DNA of 64,000 bases from Xiphophorus maculatus (GCF_002775205.1 NC_036453.1:12480594-12544593), one strand, 5' to 3'. Numbered from the stretch's first letter, positions 26,343 to 36,365 are shown. Notes: generated from the sequence alone by a model not told the origin. A program made the numbers and translations.

Positions 26343-26664
26343 CAGTGGTTCCCAAAGATTTTCTGGGCCCCCCTATGGATTACAATAAAATCCCCCACCC
26401 CAAAAAAAACAACAAAAAAAATCAACTGGGCGCACACATCGTTGAACCAGACATAAACCTAAACACATATTTTGTTTTCAAACTCCATTTATGTTTATTT
26501 CACCCTTCAGGTTCCAACAAAACAAAATACAAACCATCTTTATAGTGAAACAATTTTGTGTAACTGTGTTTTTTGGGGGTTTTTTTCATTCATCCATACG
26601 GCGTCCCCCGGCAATGGCACTGCGCCCCCCCTAGGGTGCGCGCCCCACACTTTGGGAACCACTG
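26343..26664. mobile_element. hAT-type MITE with perfect terminal repeats and 8-bp target-site duplication
   Basis: The ends are CAGTGGTTCCCAAAG and the matching inverted CTTTGGGAACCACTG (one base differs). The 8-mer CTCTAAGG flanks both sides, at 26335-26342 and 26665-26672. The interior is C-rich just inside both ends. At 322 bp with no transposase it is non-autonomous. The perfect duplication suggests a fairly recent insertion. Confidence 0.9.
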
Positions 26665-26672
26665 CTCTAAGG

Positions 26673-27691
26673 AATGTAATAAACTGGAGTTTTATTGTTG
26701 GGACTTTGAGTTGGCATACAAACAGACAGATTAGATTTGTATTGTTGCGGAACCCAATGGTGTTGTGAAAAGACTAAATAAGGCTAAAAGAGAAATGCCA
26801 AATAAAGTTTGAGAACAGTTTCGTATTCAAGTGAAAAAATTATCAAATTGTAAGAAATGGTTTGTGTTTTTAGCTAACTGTTAGCTAACTTTGAAGTAGC
26901 TAACAATTCAAACCAATTATGCCATAATTTTATTAGCTAACCTACATGTATATATCTGGATTATTCAGAAATTGTCCAGCAGGGCAGGCAGCCTACATAC
27001 ATTTCCTATTAATCGAATATATATACTTTTAGCGCTGCTCTAAACCCAAGTACAGTAATAGTTAGCTAACCTTAGCAGGATTGCTAGCTATGAGTATGTT
27101 TGAAACAACTGAGTCTGATAAAAACTTTAGTCAGATTTTAAAATGGTTAAAGGCTGTAAATACAAGAGAATTGAGTTTTATTATATTTAAGGACCTTCCT
27201 AAATTTAGCACCACCAATGCTAATCGTATGTGGAAAAATAATCCCAGACATACGCAATCAAAACAGAACTTTTACATTTTATATGAAATACAGTTTTTTC
27301 TATTGGATTTTTAATGATAGGCATAACATTAACTTCAATGCATCAGCCATATTGGATTATGTTGAACAGTTATGTTATTTTTGGTCACTATTGAGTTTTT
27401 AGTCATCACTAAAACATAGCATGTTTTAAATCTAACTCTTCATCTGCTGGTTCATTGTTGCTTCTCATAAAAGACGTGGTGAGAGCAAAAGTTTCTGTCT
27501 GTTCATGTTCAGATTTGTTCAAGTCACGGAGGTGGCAAAGATGGTTCTACTTCTAGAGCATAAATTTTCCAAAAGGGTTTTTCCCTCATCAGTGATGCTT
27601 CACCAATCTAGTCCTGTTGCACGTCCCCATAAGTCACAGAGACGAGTCTTAATTATCCAGAATTGTTCTCCCACTTAAATAAAACAAAAAT
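26673..27691. other. Spacer and probable aqp11 3' UTR
   Basis: The right part is the likely 3' UTR of the minus-strand aqp11. A TTTATT at about 27178 (AATAAA on the minus strand) is a possible poly(A) signal. Repeated 'tagctaac' words occur at 26870-27085. No coding exon is recognised. Confidence 0.4.
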
Positions 27692-30059
27692 CTACTGCGT
27701 CTTCTCTTTCTGTGTAACGGAGCCGTCCGTCTCAGCAGGGCCCTTTCCAGAAAGAAACGGGACGATCTTCTCGAACAGGAGGATGCAGCTCGCCATGCCT
27801 GCAGGCACACAGCAGCCTACGTTTTAACGCAGCCTGTGTGCTCAATATGAAGCTAAAACACAAATTAAAACACTAAGAAAGAGGAGGAATCGGATGAAAA
27901 CAGGATCATTACCCAACGTTGGACCCAGCCAGTAGATAAAGCAGTACTCCAGGTAGGTGTGGCCACTGCAGGGGAACTGAACAGAGAAAGCCAGGGCTGG
28001 ATTAAAAATGGCTCCAGAGATACTCCCACCTGCACAAAAAAAAAAAGGGACAAAATAAACAAAAGCACATAAATATGCTCTTTAAACCCAAACTTCCTGA
28101 AACCAAACAGTCATCCATGTTTAGCAAAAGTAAATTAAAAAAATGATGCAATTCCATGAAGAATTATTATTCATTAAAGACGATGTTTAAGTGAACAAAG
28201 ATCACATGTAAAGTTCCTCAAAACTTCATTCTAGGGTCAGGTGGTAACTAAAAGGTGATGAGCTAAAGCTAGCATCCTAGCTCAGATTATAGAGTATAAA
28301 CACATATATTACCACACTAATACTCATTTTACCTGAACATTAATCTGCTGCTAAATCAGCCTGTTTGCCAGAATGGTGGGTTCACTGTCAAATCAAGACG
28401 GATTAATTGTTTTGTGATCTTATTTTCTGAAAGCTACTTCATTGTCTTTAAAAGTCTTTGTGAGAAGATGAATAAATAAAAGACCTGCTAAGTCACAGAT
28501 CCCAGAACCAGAACTAAACAAAACAAAGTTTCTCCGATACTCAGTGGAACAAACTCCATAAAAACCCGAGGCGAGGAGAAACTGTTCAAAAGGAATGAAA
28601 ACAATTCCGATCTCTGCAGCGTTCCTTTAAAGACGCTTCGTCATTTAATCCATAATACGTTCTGCTTATCGGTTTTAAATTTGAGATTATTTTCAGTTTT
28701 CCGTGTTGTTCTTTCACGACATTTCTTGTTTTGTACGCAAACCGTGCTGACCAAATAAATCCGCCTTTAAAACTTGGACTTTACAAATGCTGTTGGACAA
28801 AAGCGTCACAATTACACTCTGTTCTCGGCACATTTGCTCTGCTTTTTAATTTTCTAAAATATTTTGAGCAAATCAAGCAACTGTCCATGCAGGCATTTGC
28901 ACAATTTCATTCATTTCAAATATCATTTCTGATGGTTTTGGCACATGTCTGCCGTTTTCACTTTTTATGGCTGAAACAAACAATCAGAGTAATTGATTAT
29001 TGAAATAATCGAAGATTTTAGTAATGATTAAAGTTAAGACTATTAATGATTAAAGTTAAGACTATTAATGATTAAAGTTAAGGCTGTTAATGATTAAAGT
29101 TAAGACTGTTAATGATTAAAGTCAAGACTTTCTAGTTAGCGTTGGGAGAAGGCAGAGGAGCTCGATTTTTTCCCCCACAATTATAGTGACAGTTTGAACA
29201 TATATAAATAAATAAATATATAAAAAATAAATAAATAAAAGTTTTAAATACAAACTGTATGCATGACAAGTTGAGTAGAAGTTTGACTTAATTATTGCTC
29301 TGAATGTTTTTTTTTTTGTCAGTATCCTCCAGTTAACATGAATAGATTTCTAAATTAGTTAACGATCATTTCAATAATCGATCAATCGTATCAACTTTAA
29401 GATAAAAATAAATAAAACCAGGGATCTTTACATGTTTGCATTACTTTTTTTTTCCGGTTCAACACACCTGTGTAAACCAAAGCGGTGATGACCGCAGCGA
29501 AGACGTGAACTCGGAGTTTCTCCTCCAGCTTGTGGATGTGCATGGCGGTGGCCTGCACCGCGAAGGCGCACGCCAGCTCCACGGCGGCAGCCTCCAGCAC
29601 GGTCCCGCCGAGCGGGTCGATGCACCGGAACCCGAACTTTTGGTGCTGGCGGTGCATATCCGACAGCCCCAGCGACCAAACGGAGGCTGCAAAGTACCGT
29701 GCGGCGACCGCGGCTCCCAGCTGGACGGCGATGAGGAGCGCCGCCGCTCTGCCGCTCGCCGCGCCGCGGCAGGCTCTCTCCAGAGCCGCAGCGGGATTAC
29801 ACGTCGCTTCCCTGAAAGTTGATAAGTGAACAACGGTGACGACATAAGTGAGGGTCAAGCTGATCGATAGGTCCAAGCGGACGGATTCCGCGAGCAGTTT
29901 GAGTTCCTGGGTGCAGCAGCAGAGCTGGAAGGTGGACGCCGCTTCCAGCAGGTAAATCCAGCAAACGCCGGGGAGAAAACGCGCCGCAGCTCGGCGCGTC
30001 GCCTCGCAGAGCAGCACCGCGGCGGCCAGAACACCCAGCGAGACCCACAGGTCAGCCAT
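27692..30059 (-). CDS. aqp11: Aquaporin-11 (AQP11), three exons
   Basis: AQP11 is an unorthodox aquaporin of intracellular membranes (ER in mammals) that passes water, glycerol and hydrogen peroxide. Exons, minus strand: 30059-29468, 28029-27913, 27798-27692. GT-AG sites and phases agree, and the total of 816 nt gives 271 residues, the same length as human AQP11. The first pore box is NPA (ATCNPAAALE), where mammalian AQP11 has NPC. The second is NPA (GAIFNPALAF), created by the exon 1-2 junction region. A Cys nine residues after the second box (NPALAFSVQFPC) sits where human AQP11 has its conserved Cys. WSLGLSDMH matches WSLGL in the human protein. Several hydrophobic membrane segments are present. 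The first exon is GC-rich, unlike the flanking DNA. The start is the first ATG (MADLWVSLGVL). A hAT-like element begins 842 bp upstream. Confidence 0.93.
29022..29130. repeat. 22-bp minisatellite in aqp11 intron 1
   Basis: There are five tandem copies of a unit reading TAATGATTAAAGTTAAGACT plus two bases, with single substitutions in later copies (GGCTG, GTCAAG). No function is implied. Confidence 0.93.
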
Positions 30060-30900
30060 GTCCGCGGTCCGGAGCCTTACAGGCGGGTTTATCCCGAGGA
30101 TCGAGTCGCTGGTTGGACAGAGCGCAACTTTTCAGACTAGTTATCAGTGGCAGAGTGTCAAAGTCCGGGAGACCCACGTTGTCTCCGCTGCGTCAGTTTT
30201 TATCGTTAAACAGGAAACAGAATGACTCAACCTTCAAATTAAAGGCATGACCAACAATTTGATACGGCAATGTCTCAAACAATTATCCAAACCAAAATGT
30301 ACTCTGATAGAAATCTAAATTTGTTGGAAACATAAATTACAGACCTACTTTGGCTAAAAGTAAATATTTAAGTTACTTTTATTATTTTTTAAGCAGTTTG
30401 ATGCATCATCTTTTATTTTTCTCTATATCTATACATGTCTTGTGACTCCAGCAATGGGGTATTGTGAATAAAATTTTTTTTAAAAAATCAATACATACAT
30501 TATATTTGCAATGTTATTATTGGTCTAATCTTGTTTTGGACCGTTTTTCTTGATTGGTCACATTTTTTAACACTATTTGATCAAATGCTAGTTCATTTAA
30601 TCTGAAAAAGGGAACTTCAGATCTTTAAATAGGTTTATTTTGCTGTTGGACCAATTTTCTTATAAGACAAAAAAAAAAAAAAAAAAAACCAGGAATGTCC
30701 CAGTTAAATTTTTAAGAAAGATTTTTGTCTTTTTTACGTGGTTATGGTTACTCTATCCAACTGAAGGAAATAACTTCTGCTCTTTCTGTGAATAATCCAG
30801 TTATCCTTTTTTTGGTACTCTTTTCCAAAATTTTCCAAATCATTACAATAAATAGACGACAACAAATTTGAGATTCAGTTCACTCAATTTAACCTTTTTG
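30060..30900. other. aqp11 upstream region
   Basis: This is the probable promoter side of the minus-strand aqp11. The GC-rich part lies next to the start codon (30060-30190), then the DNA becomes AT-rich. A 20-base A-run is at about 30669-30688. No coding exon is recognised. Confidence 0.4.
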
Positions 30901-31397
30901 CAGGGCCGTGCAGAGACCTTTGGAGGGTCAGGGGCTCAAATTTAAAAAAGGGGCACATTGAACAAAAACTCCGTACAACAACATAGCAACGACCCATATT
31001 AATCAAGAATCTAATTGGTTCCTACTGTATCATCGCCATCATGTGGGGAAATGCAAAGCAAATCTAGTCTATATTTTCCCCAACAGGTATAAAGTTTCTG
31101 TTTCTGCTGCTGACAGTCCTGGAGGTCTGAGCTGATCTGAGACTGTAGCTGTTAAACAGACCAGAGGAGAGAAGGTCAAAGGTTATGAAGTTATTAAATA
31201 AGCTAATTTGCTGCCATTTTACTAATTAATCCCTAATAATATCTATTTAACCTCTAGAACAACCTGGCTGCAGACTGATTTATAGATCAAAAAGCTCACA
31301 GGGGTTAACTCTATATAATAGTTTGATGTTAAACTTCCAGATCTAGAATTATAAGACTGGGATATCAAGGCAGAGAAAACTGAGTAGCTGCTGATAG

Positions 31398-31450
31398 GGG
31401 CCATTCAGGGGCCTCCAGACATTCAGGGGCCTCCAGACATTCAGGGGCCC
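31398..31450. repeat. Short 18-bp tandem repeat
   Basis: About two and a half copies of ATTCAGGGGCCTCCAGAC are present. The words resemble hAT terminal sequence, so they could be subterminal repeats of the surrounding element. Confidence 0.7.
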
Positions 31451-31908
31451 CTAGAAATGGTTTAATTATAACACAGACTGTAGAACTAAACCTGTAGCAT
31501 CATTTATAGAGAATGACAATGTTATTACATTTTATTTAATGCATTCAGCTGAGAAAAATAAATAGTACATTTAGGATTTAATTAGGACGTTCACTTTGTA
31601 AAAGTTTAAAGAATCATCTTGATAGTTTGATTGTTGCGTTACCATGGCTACAATATGGTGTAATCTTTGTGTTTGAATTGGGTTTGTTCACAAATACATC
31701 ACAGCAAATAACCAATAATCAGTGATTGATTTTAAACTGGGCCAATAAACCTGGTCTCCTTCTCACAGATTCACCTGATCGATATTTAAACGTTAGTCAT
31801 GCGGAGGTTCTTAGTAGGACGGGTTCTGGAGGGAGGGGGGTTCTGTCTAAGGCCCCATATTACTTTGGGCCGGCCCTGGAGGAACAGCTGCTGCAATGCA
31901 CATCTCTG

Positions 31909-31950
31909 GAATCTACCTGGAATCTACCTGGAATCTACCTGGAATCCCCT
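31909..31950. repeat. 11-bp tandem repeat
   Basis: Three and a half copies of CTGGAATCTAC are followed by a variant. Just to the left, 31860-31880 holds GGGCCGGCCCTG, which resembles another hAT terminus without a visible partner. Confidence 0.8.
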
Positions 31951-32012
31951 GGTGGCTCCTGTCAGTCCGCCGATGCTTTGGAGACATTTTGATTAATTTC
32001 ATTGTGGCATGT

Positions 32013-32555
32013 TTGGCTTTTTGCTGCGGTTCTAATTATTGCTACAATATTTTCTCTGATGTTTATTTCATGAACTCTAATTGGGCCGAATCTTCCTTTA
32101 ACACTTGAGGTTCTGCAATAAGTTCTATTTACAGTCGTGAACCTCCAGCCCAGATCCTGTCAGCAGCAGCTTTAACCTGCCTGATAGAAACGTTAAGGAG
32201 AAGCAGAGCGAACAGAGAGCAGGTGGTACCAGGTGGTACCAGGTGGTACCAGGTGGTACCAGGTGGTACCGGGGCTTTGATCTGCATTGTGACTCGCGGT
32301 GACAGTCGGTACCGTGTCTTATATCAGGATGTCTGATATAAATCAGATATTCTTTCTATCTGTCGGTGGACCGACTCAAGCTGCCTGTAGTGAACCGGGC
32401 TTTTAGCAGAATGATGAAGTTAAAAGTCAGAAGTTTCTCTGCAGCTGAAACATTTCTGTGTTTATGGGCGAGGCGGGTTTTGTCCCGCTATAGCGAGGAC
32501 GATTATAAAAATATAAATAGAAACAGTTTTTCTAACATCAACATCAGACCTACAA
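32013..32555. repeat. 0.54-kb direct repeat, left copy
   Basis: It is near-identical to 35833-36365. Seen differences are one extra 10-bp AGGTGGTACC unit here (five against four) and a few substitutions. An additional shared block follows: ACACTTAAAGTCCAAC.. at about 32569-32606 recurs at about 36764-36801. A 63-codon frame (MDRLKLPVVNRAFSRMMKLK) is kept in both copies but matches no family I know. Confidence 0.95.
32221..32270. repeat. 10-bp tandem repeat AGGTGGTACC, five copies
   Basis: Five perfect copies occur within the left direct repeat. The matching site at 36041-36080 has four copies. The repeat therefore changed length after the two segments duplicated. Confidence 0.97.
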
Positions 32556-32797
32556 CTTCGTACACTTAATACACTTAAAGTCCAACAAAAAGATTCATAG
32601 AAAATAATAATACCAGTAATAGTAATACTGTTAATCTCTTCATGTTAAATAAAAAATATTACTTAATATTTAAGTACTTAGTCATTATTTCAGCTTGACT
32701 CATTCAGAACTGTTCTGATCGTTTCCATAGCAACGATCAGAAGCAAGACCTCCCCCAGAAGTCCAGTGAGCTCACTGATGAGGTCATAGATGACATC

Positions 32798-33772
32798 ATG
32801 TACATCACAATAGATCAAAGAAGTTCTAAAGATTTAATGTGTTGCGCTCCAACATTGAGCCCAAACAGTTTTCAGAGACCAGAAGCCAACATGAAGATCA
32901 GTGATCATTTCAGAGCTTTTTTGGACAACTTTCATTTTCACCGTGAGACAACTGAGGACAGCGAGGACGGATTAAACCCCATAAAGATGACCCAGAACAT
33001 GAGACGCTTTGAGAAAGACATGAGACCTGTGGAACACTTTTTTAGAAACCTGTCTGCTTTGTCCAGCTGGCGCTCTGTGCACATGACTGCCTGTTTTTTC
33101 TTCATCTACATGTGCACAGTGTGGCATGGCTGGACCTTTTCTTTCGTCGTGCTCTTCATGATTCTCCAGCTTTCTGTAAATTATTTAATTTCCAAAGGCT
33201 GGAGGATCGAGTGGAGCATCATACCCGACATGGGTGAGCCAGTGGAACTTCTACAAGAGAACCTAAATATGGTTCAGATGTTCCACTGGGTTGCCAAAAC
33301 TGCTCAGAAAACCCAGAAGCTTTTTGGAAACACGGCCGACATGCTTGAGAAGATAAAAAACCTCTGCATGTGGGCTCGGCCAGAGCTCACTGTTAAGATC
33401 TATGTGATACTGTGGCTGTTTTTTATCTTCTCATGCATGTTACCATTCCAGCTGCTGGGTTTTATCCTAGGTGTTTCTGTAGGGATCAAGATTTTTATCA
33501 TCGACTTGATCTTTGAAAGGTTCCCAAAGCTGCGGCAGCAGTTTGACGTCCCCTACAACCTCTGGGCTGATTTACCCACTGACCTGCAGCTGAGGGACCC
33601 CAGAAACACCTTGCTGAGCAGGTGGATGGCCAAAGCAAAGGCCCGATGGAGCACGGCCCGAAGGAGCATTTCCAATGCTCTTCTCGGTGCCAGAAGGAGG
33701 CTCGTTTTGCCTCCACGCTCCCGCTTCATCGGGACCTTGCATGCATGGCGACGTCGGGTATGGCGACGATAG
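32798..33772 (+). CDS. GRAMD4-like protein fragment, intronless open frame of 324 codons
   Basis: Residues of about 60-275 resemble the middle of vertebrate GRAMD4. Matches include RRFEKDMRPVEHFF, VWHGW, LSVNYLISKGWRIEWSIIPD, LFGNTADMLEKIKNL and LPTDLQL. Two hydrophobic regions are visible (about 95-130 and 203-245), the second ending in a FILGVSVGIKIFIIDLIF-type segment. GRAMD4 is a mitochondria- and ER-associated membrane protein with an N-terminal coiled coil and C-terminal GRAM domain; both ends are missing here. No intron interrupts the matching part, whereas GRAMD4 genes have many exons, so a retrocopy or captured cDNA is likely. The last 45 residues are Arg-rich and match nothing I know. 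Start is uncertain: the first ATG gives 324 residues, a second at 32891 also fits. It lies inside the hAT-like unit. Expression is unknown; it may be a pseudogene. Confidence 0.65.
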   Translation: MYITIDQRSSKDLMCCAPTLSPNSFQRPEANMKISDHFRAFLDNFHFHRETTEDSEDGLNPIKMTQNMRRFEKDMRPVEHFFRNLSALSSWRSVHMTACFFFIYMCTVWHGWTFSFVVLFMILQLSVNYLISKGWRIEWSIIPDMGEPVELLQENLNMVQMFHWVAKTAQKTQKLFGNTADMLEKIKNLCMWARPELTVKIYVILWLFFIFSCMLPFQLLGFILGVSVGIKIFIIDLIFERFPKLRQQFDVPYNLWADLPTDLQLRDPRNTLLSRWMAKAKARWSTARRSISNALLGARRRLVLPPRSRFIGTLHAWRRRVWRR

Positions 33773-34104
33773 CGGACCAAAGTGTGTCCCAGGTCTCGCA
33801 GGATGACGGGAGCAACTGCTTTTGGAAAAGCGTTTCATGTTCAAGGAACAACCAACGGATGTCTGTGGGAAAAGGTAAGAAATGAAGTCACACCTGACGT
33901 TACGGTTTCTCCAGCCCCTCCTCTTGACCATGATTAAGGAACTTTTGGAGAGGAACTAAAACTAACAAATTCGGAAGATGAAAAAATCCCAGAACCAAAT
34001 TATTATTGACCATTTTGAGGCTGGAGAAATCTGACTGGGACTGAACATGTGTCCTGATGTGTTCAGTTAAATGAAATTATGGGATTAAAAGGTAAAAAGA
34101 TTTG

Positions 34105-34630
34105 ACAGGTTTCCTGTTTGCAGGTTTCTCTCCGGGTGCTCCGGCTTCCTGCCACAGTCTGAAATTAAGACTGTTTAGTTAATTGGCCTCTAAATTGTGC
34201 TCAGGTGTGATTAAAACATTTCTTTTCTTTTCCTTGACTAAACCGTTTGCCTGGGTCTGAATTCCTGCCTGGGTTCTTCTGTCTTTATGGGGTTTGCATT
34301 TCCTCCTAGTGCATTAGTGGGTTCTCTCCGGCTTCCTCCCAGAGTCCAAAGAAATGATTGTTGATTTATTTGGCTTGTCTAGTTGACCTTTGCCCCATGT
34401 CTTCTTCCCTCTCTTTTGCTTAAAGTAGTTTTGGCCAAAACTACTTTAAGCAAATGTCAAACATACATTTTTGTGATTACATTTCATAAATATCAAAAAG
34501 TAGTTTCCTGTTTGCAGGTTTCTCTCCGGGTACTCCGGCTTCCTGCCACAGTCTAAAATCACGACTGTTTAGTTAACTGGTCTCTGAATTCTGCTACGGT
34601 GTGATTGAAACATTTCTTTTATTTTCTGAA
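34105..34630. repeat. Two direct copies of a dispersed fish repeat
   Basis: About 110 bp at 34109-34220 (TTTCCTGTTTGCAGGTTTCT..) recurs with few changes at 34502-34622. The core 'tctccgggt.ctccggcttcctgccacagtc' is a widely dispersed vertebrate repeat. A third, shorter echo is near 34320-34350. Confidence 0.85.
34415..34454. repeat. 40-bp perfect palindrome
   Basis: The left arm TTTGCTTAAAGTAGTTTTGG is followed immediately by its exact reverse complement, with the axis between 34434 and 34435 and no spacer. It lies between the two copies of the dispersed repeat. Confidence 0.97.
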
Positions 34631-34699
34631 ATGTTTCCCTGGGTCATCTTGCTGTGGATTGCCACATGACTGCCCCTTGCTGTGGCAATCCATCTGCTC

Positions 34700-34800
34700 A
34701 GGAAGGTGTTTCTGGTTCAGCTGCAGGTCGGTGGGTAAATTAGCCCAGAAGGTGTAGGGGGCGTCAAACCGCTGCCGCAGCTTCGAGAACCCAGCCTGGG
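34700..34800 (-). pseudogene. Inverted GRAMD4-like fragment (second copy, part 1)
   Basis: The minus-strand translation contains KLRQRFDAPYTFWANLPTD followed by LQL. This matches KLRQQFDVPYNLWADLPTD in the plus-strand copy at about 33527-33592. It is a short, broken piece in the opposite orientation to part 2, so the second copy has been rearranged. Confidence 0.8.
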
Positions 34801-34929
34801 CTCTTCTGTCTTCATGGGGATTGAATGTTCTCCAAGTGGGGCCAAAACTATCCATCCATCCACCAAGGGGGCAACTTCGTTGGCGAATCCCTGGAGGCGG
34901 GTCCGGCGAACAATGTCGGCACAGGGGCC

Positions 34930-35169
34930 GGACCACCTGGAGGCGACGAGGGAATCCTGGGACCACATGGAGGCGACGAGGGAGCCCTGGGACCACATGG
35001 AGGCGTCGAGGGAGCCCTGGGACCACATGGAGGCGTCGAGGGAGCCCTGGGACCACCTGGAGGCGACGAGGGAGCCCTGGGACCACATGGAGGCGACGAG
35101 GGAGCCCTGGGACCACCTGGAGGTGACGAGGGAGCCCTGGGACCACATGGAGGCGTCGAGGGAGCTCTG
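34930..35169. repeat. 30-bp minisatellite, eight copies
   Basis: Eight units start GGACCACMTGGAGGCGWCGA and end GGGAGCCCTG, with A/C and A/T variants. Because the unit is a multiple of three, several frames on both strands stay open. In one plus frame it encodes a Gly-rich GPHGGDEGAL repeat that runs straight into the GRAMD4-like membrane segment to its right. Confidence 0.96.
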
Positions 35170-35256
35170 GGACTGTGGCTGGCCTTTATCTTCTCATGCG
35201 TGTTTCCATTCCAGCTGCTGGCCTTTATCATAGGTGTTTTTGTAGGTGTCTCATAG
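35170..35256 (+). pseudogene. GRAMD4-like membrane-segment fragment (second copy, part 2)
   Basis: LWLAFIFSCVFPFQLLAFII followed by GVFVGVS matches LWLFFIFSCMLPFQLLGFIL plus GVSVG in the 32.8-kb copy. The sequence expected upstream has been replaced by the minisatellite, and the sequence expected downstream lies inverted at 34700-34800. A stop follows at once, so this is a broken copy. Confidence 0.8.
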
Positions 35257-35570
35257 GTGAGAGACGGTGAGAGGCGTCGGGCAGGAGTGGGCATACTTGT
35301 TGCTCCCCATCTCGGCGCCTGTATGTTGGGGTTTACCCCGGTGAACAAGATGGTAGCTTCCCTCCGCCTACGGGTGGGGCGGCGGGTCCTGACTGTTGTT
35401 TGTGCTTACAGGCCGAACGACGGTTCAGATTACCCACTCCTCTTGGAGTCCTTAGAAGAGGTACTGGAGAGTGTCCCTCCTGGGGACTTCCTTGTTCTGC
35501 TGGGGGACTTCAACGTTCACGTGGGCAATGACAGTGAGACCCGGAGGGGTGTAGTTGGGAGGAACTTGTG
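35257..35570 (+). mobile_element. Non-LTR retrotransposon endonuclease fragment
   Basis: The translation contains VGILVAPHLG, LTVVCAYRPN and FLVLLGDFNVHVGNDSETRR. The GDFN motif and its spacing are typical of the AP-type endonuclease of LINE elements. I cannot assign a clade. It is 5' and 3' truncated with no reverse transcriptase. Confidence 0.8.
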
Positions 35571-35832
35571 CTTTACATCACAAGTCATAGAAATAAACAA
35601 CAAAGATATTTATCATTTTTAATCTGTTCTTCAGGTTCAAAATGTTTTTCTATCCGTTTATCTTCACAATTTCATGGAGTTTCTGTAGAAATGTGATTAT
35701 AAACGCTAACATTAGCATTAGCTGCTACATGTTTACCATTGAGGCTATTTTGGCTAGCATAGCTTTCTGACAGGCTAACTGCTTTTAGCACAACTTCAAC
35801 ACACTGGTGTCTCCCAGCATCCAATCAGATCG

Positions 35833-36365
35833 TTGGCTTTTTGCTGCGGTTCTAATTATTGCTACAATATTTTCTCTGATGTTTATTTCATGAACTCTAA
35901 TTGGGCCGAATCTTCCTTTAACACTTGAGGTTCTGCAATAAGTTCTATTTACAGTCGTGAACCTCCAGCCCAGATCCTGTCAGCAGCAGCTTTAACCTGC
36001 CTGATAGAAACGTTAAGGAGAAGCAGAGCGAACAGAGAGCAGGTGGTACCAGGTGGTACCAGGTGGTACCAGGTGGTACCGGGGCTTTGATCTGCATTGT
36101 GACTCGTGGTGACAGTCGGTACCGTGTCTTATATCAGGATGTCTGATATAAATCAGATATTCTTTCTATCTGTCGGTGGACCGACTCAAGCTGCCTGTAG
36201 TGAACCGGGCTTTTAGCAGAATGATGAAGTTAAAAGTCAGAAGTTTCTCTGCAGCTGAAACATTTCTGTGTTTATGGGCGAGGCGGGTTTTGTCCCGCTA
36301 TAGCGAGGACGATTATAAAAATATCAATAGAAACAGTTTTTCTAACATCAACATCAGACCTACAA
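35833..36365. repeat. 0.54-kb direct repeat, right copy
   Basis: Right partner of 32013-32555. It has four copies of the AGGTGGTACC unit at 36041-36080. The right end of the hAT-like unit lies 311 bp further on. Confidence 0.95.

Noticed and set aside
32366-32569. 67-codon frame MDRLKLPVVNRAFSRMMKLK.. kept in both direct repeats
   Set aside because: Conservation follows from the recent duplication, not from selection; it has no known relatives.
34619-35348. Minus-strand Pro/Gly-rich frames over the minisatellite
   Set aside because: They arise from the 30-bp repeat; only the short GRAMD4-like stretch at 34700-34800 has outside similarity.
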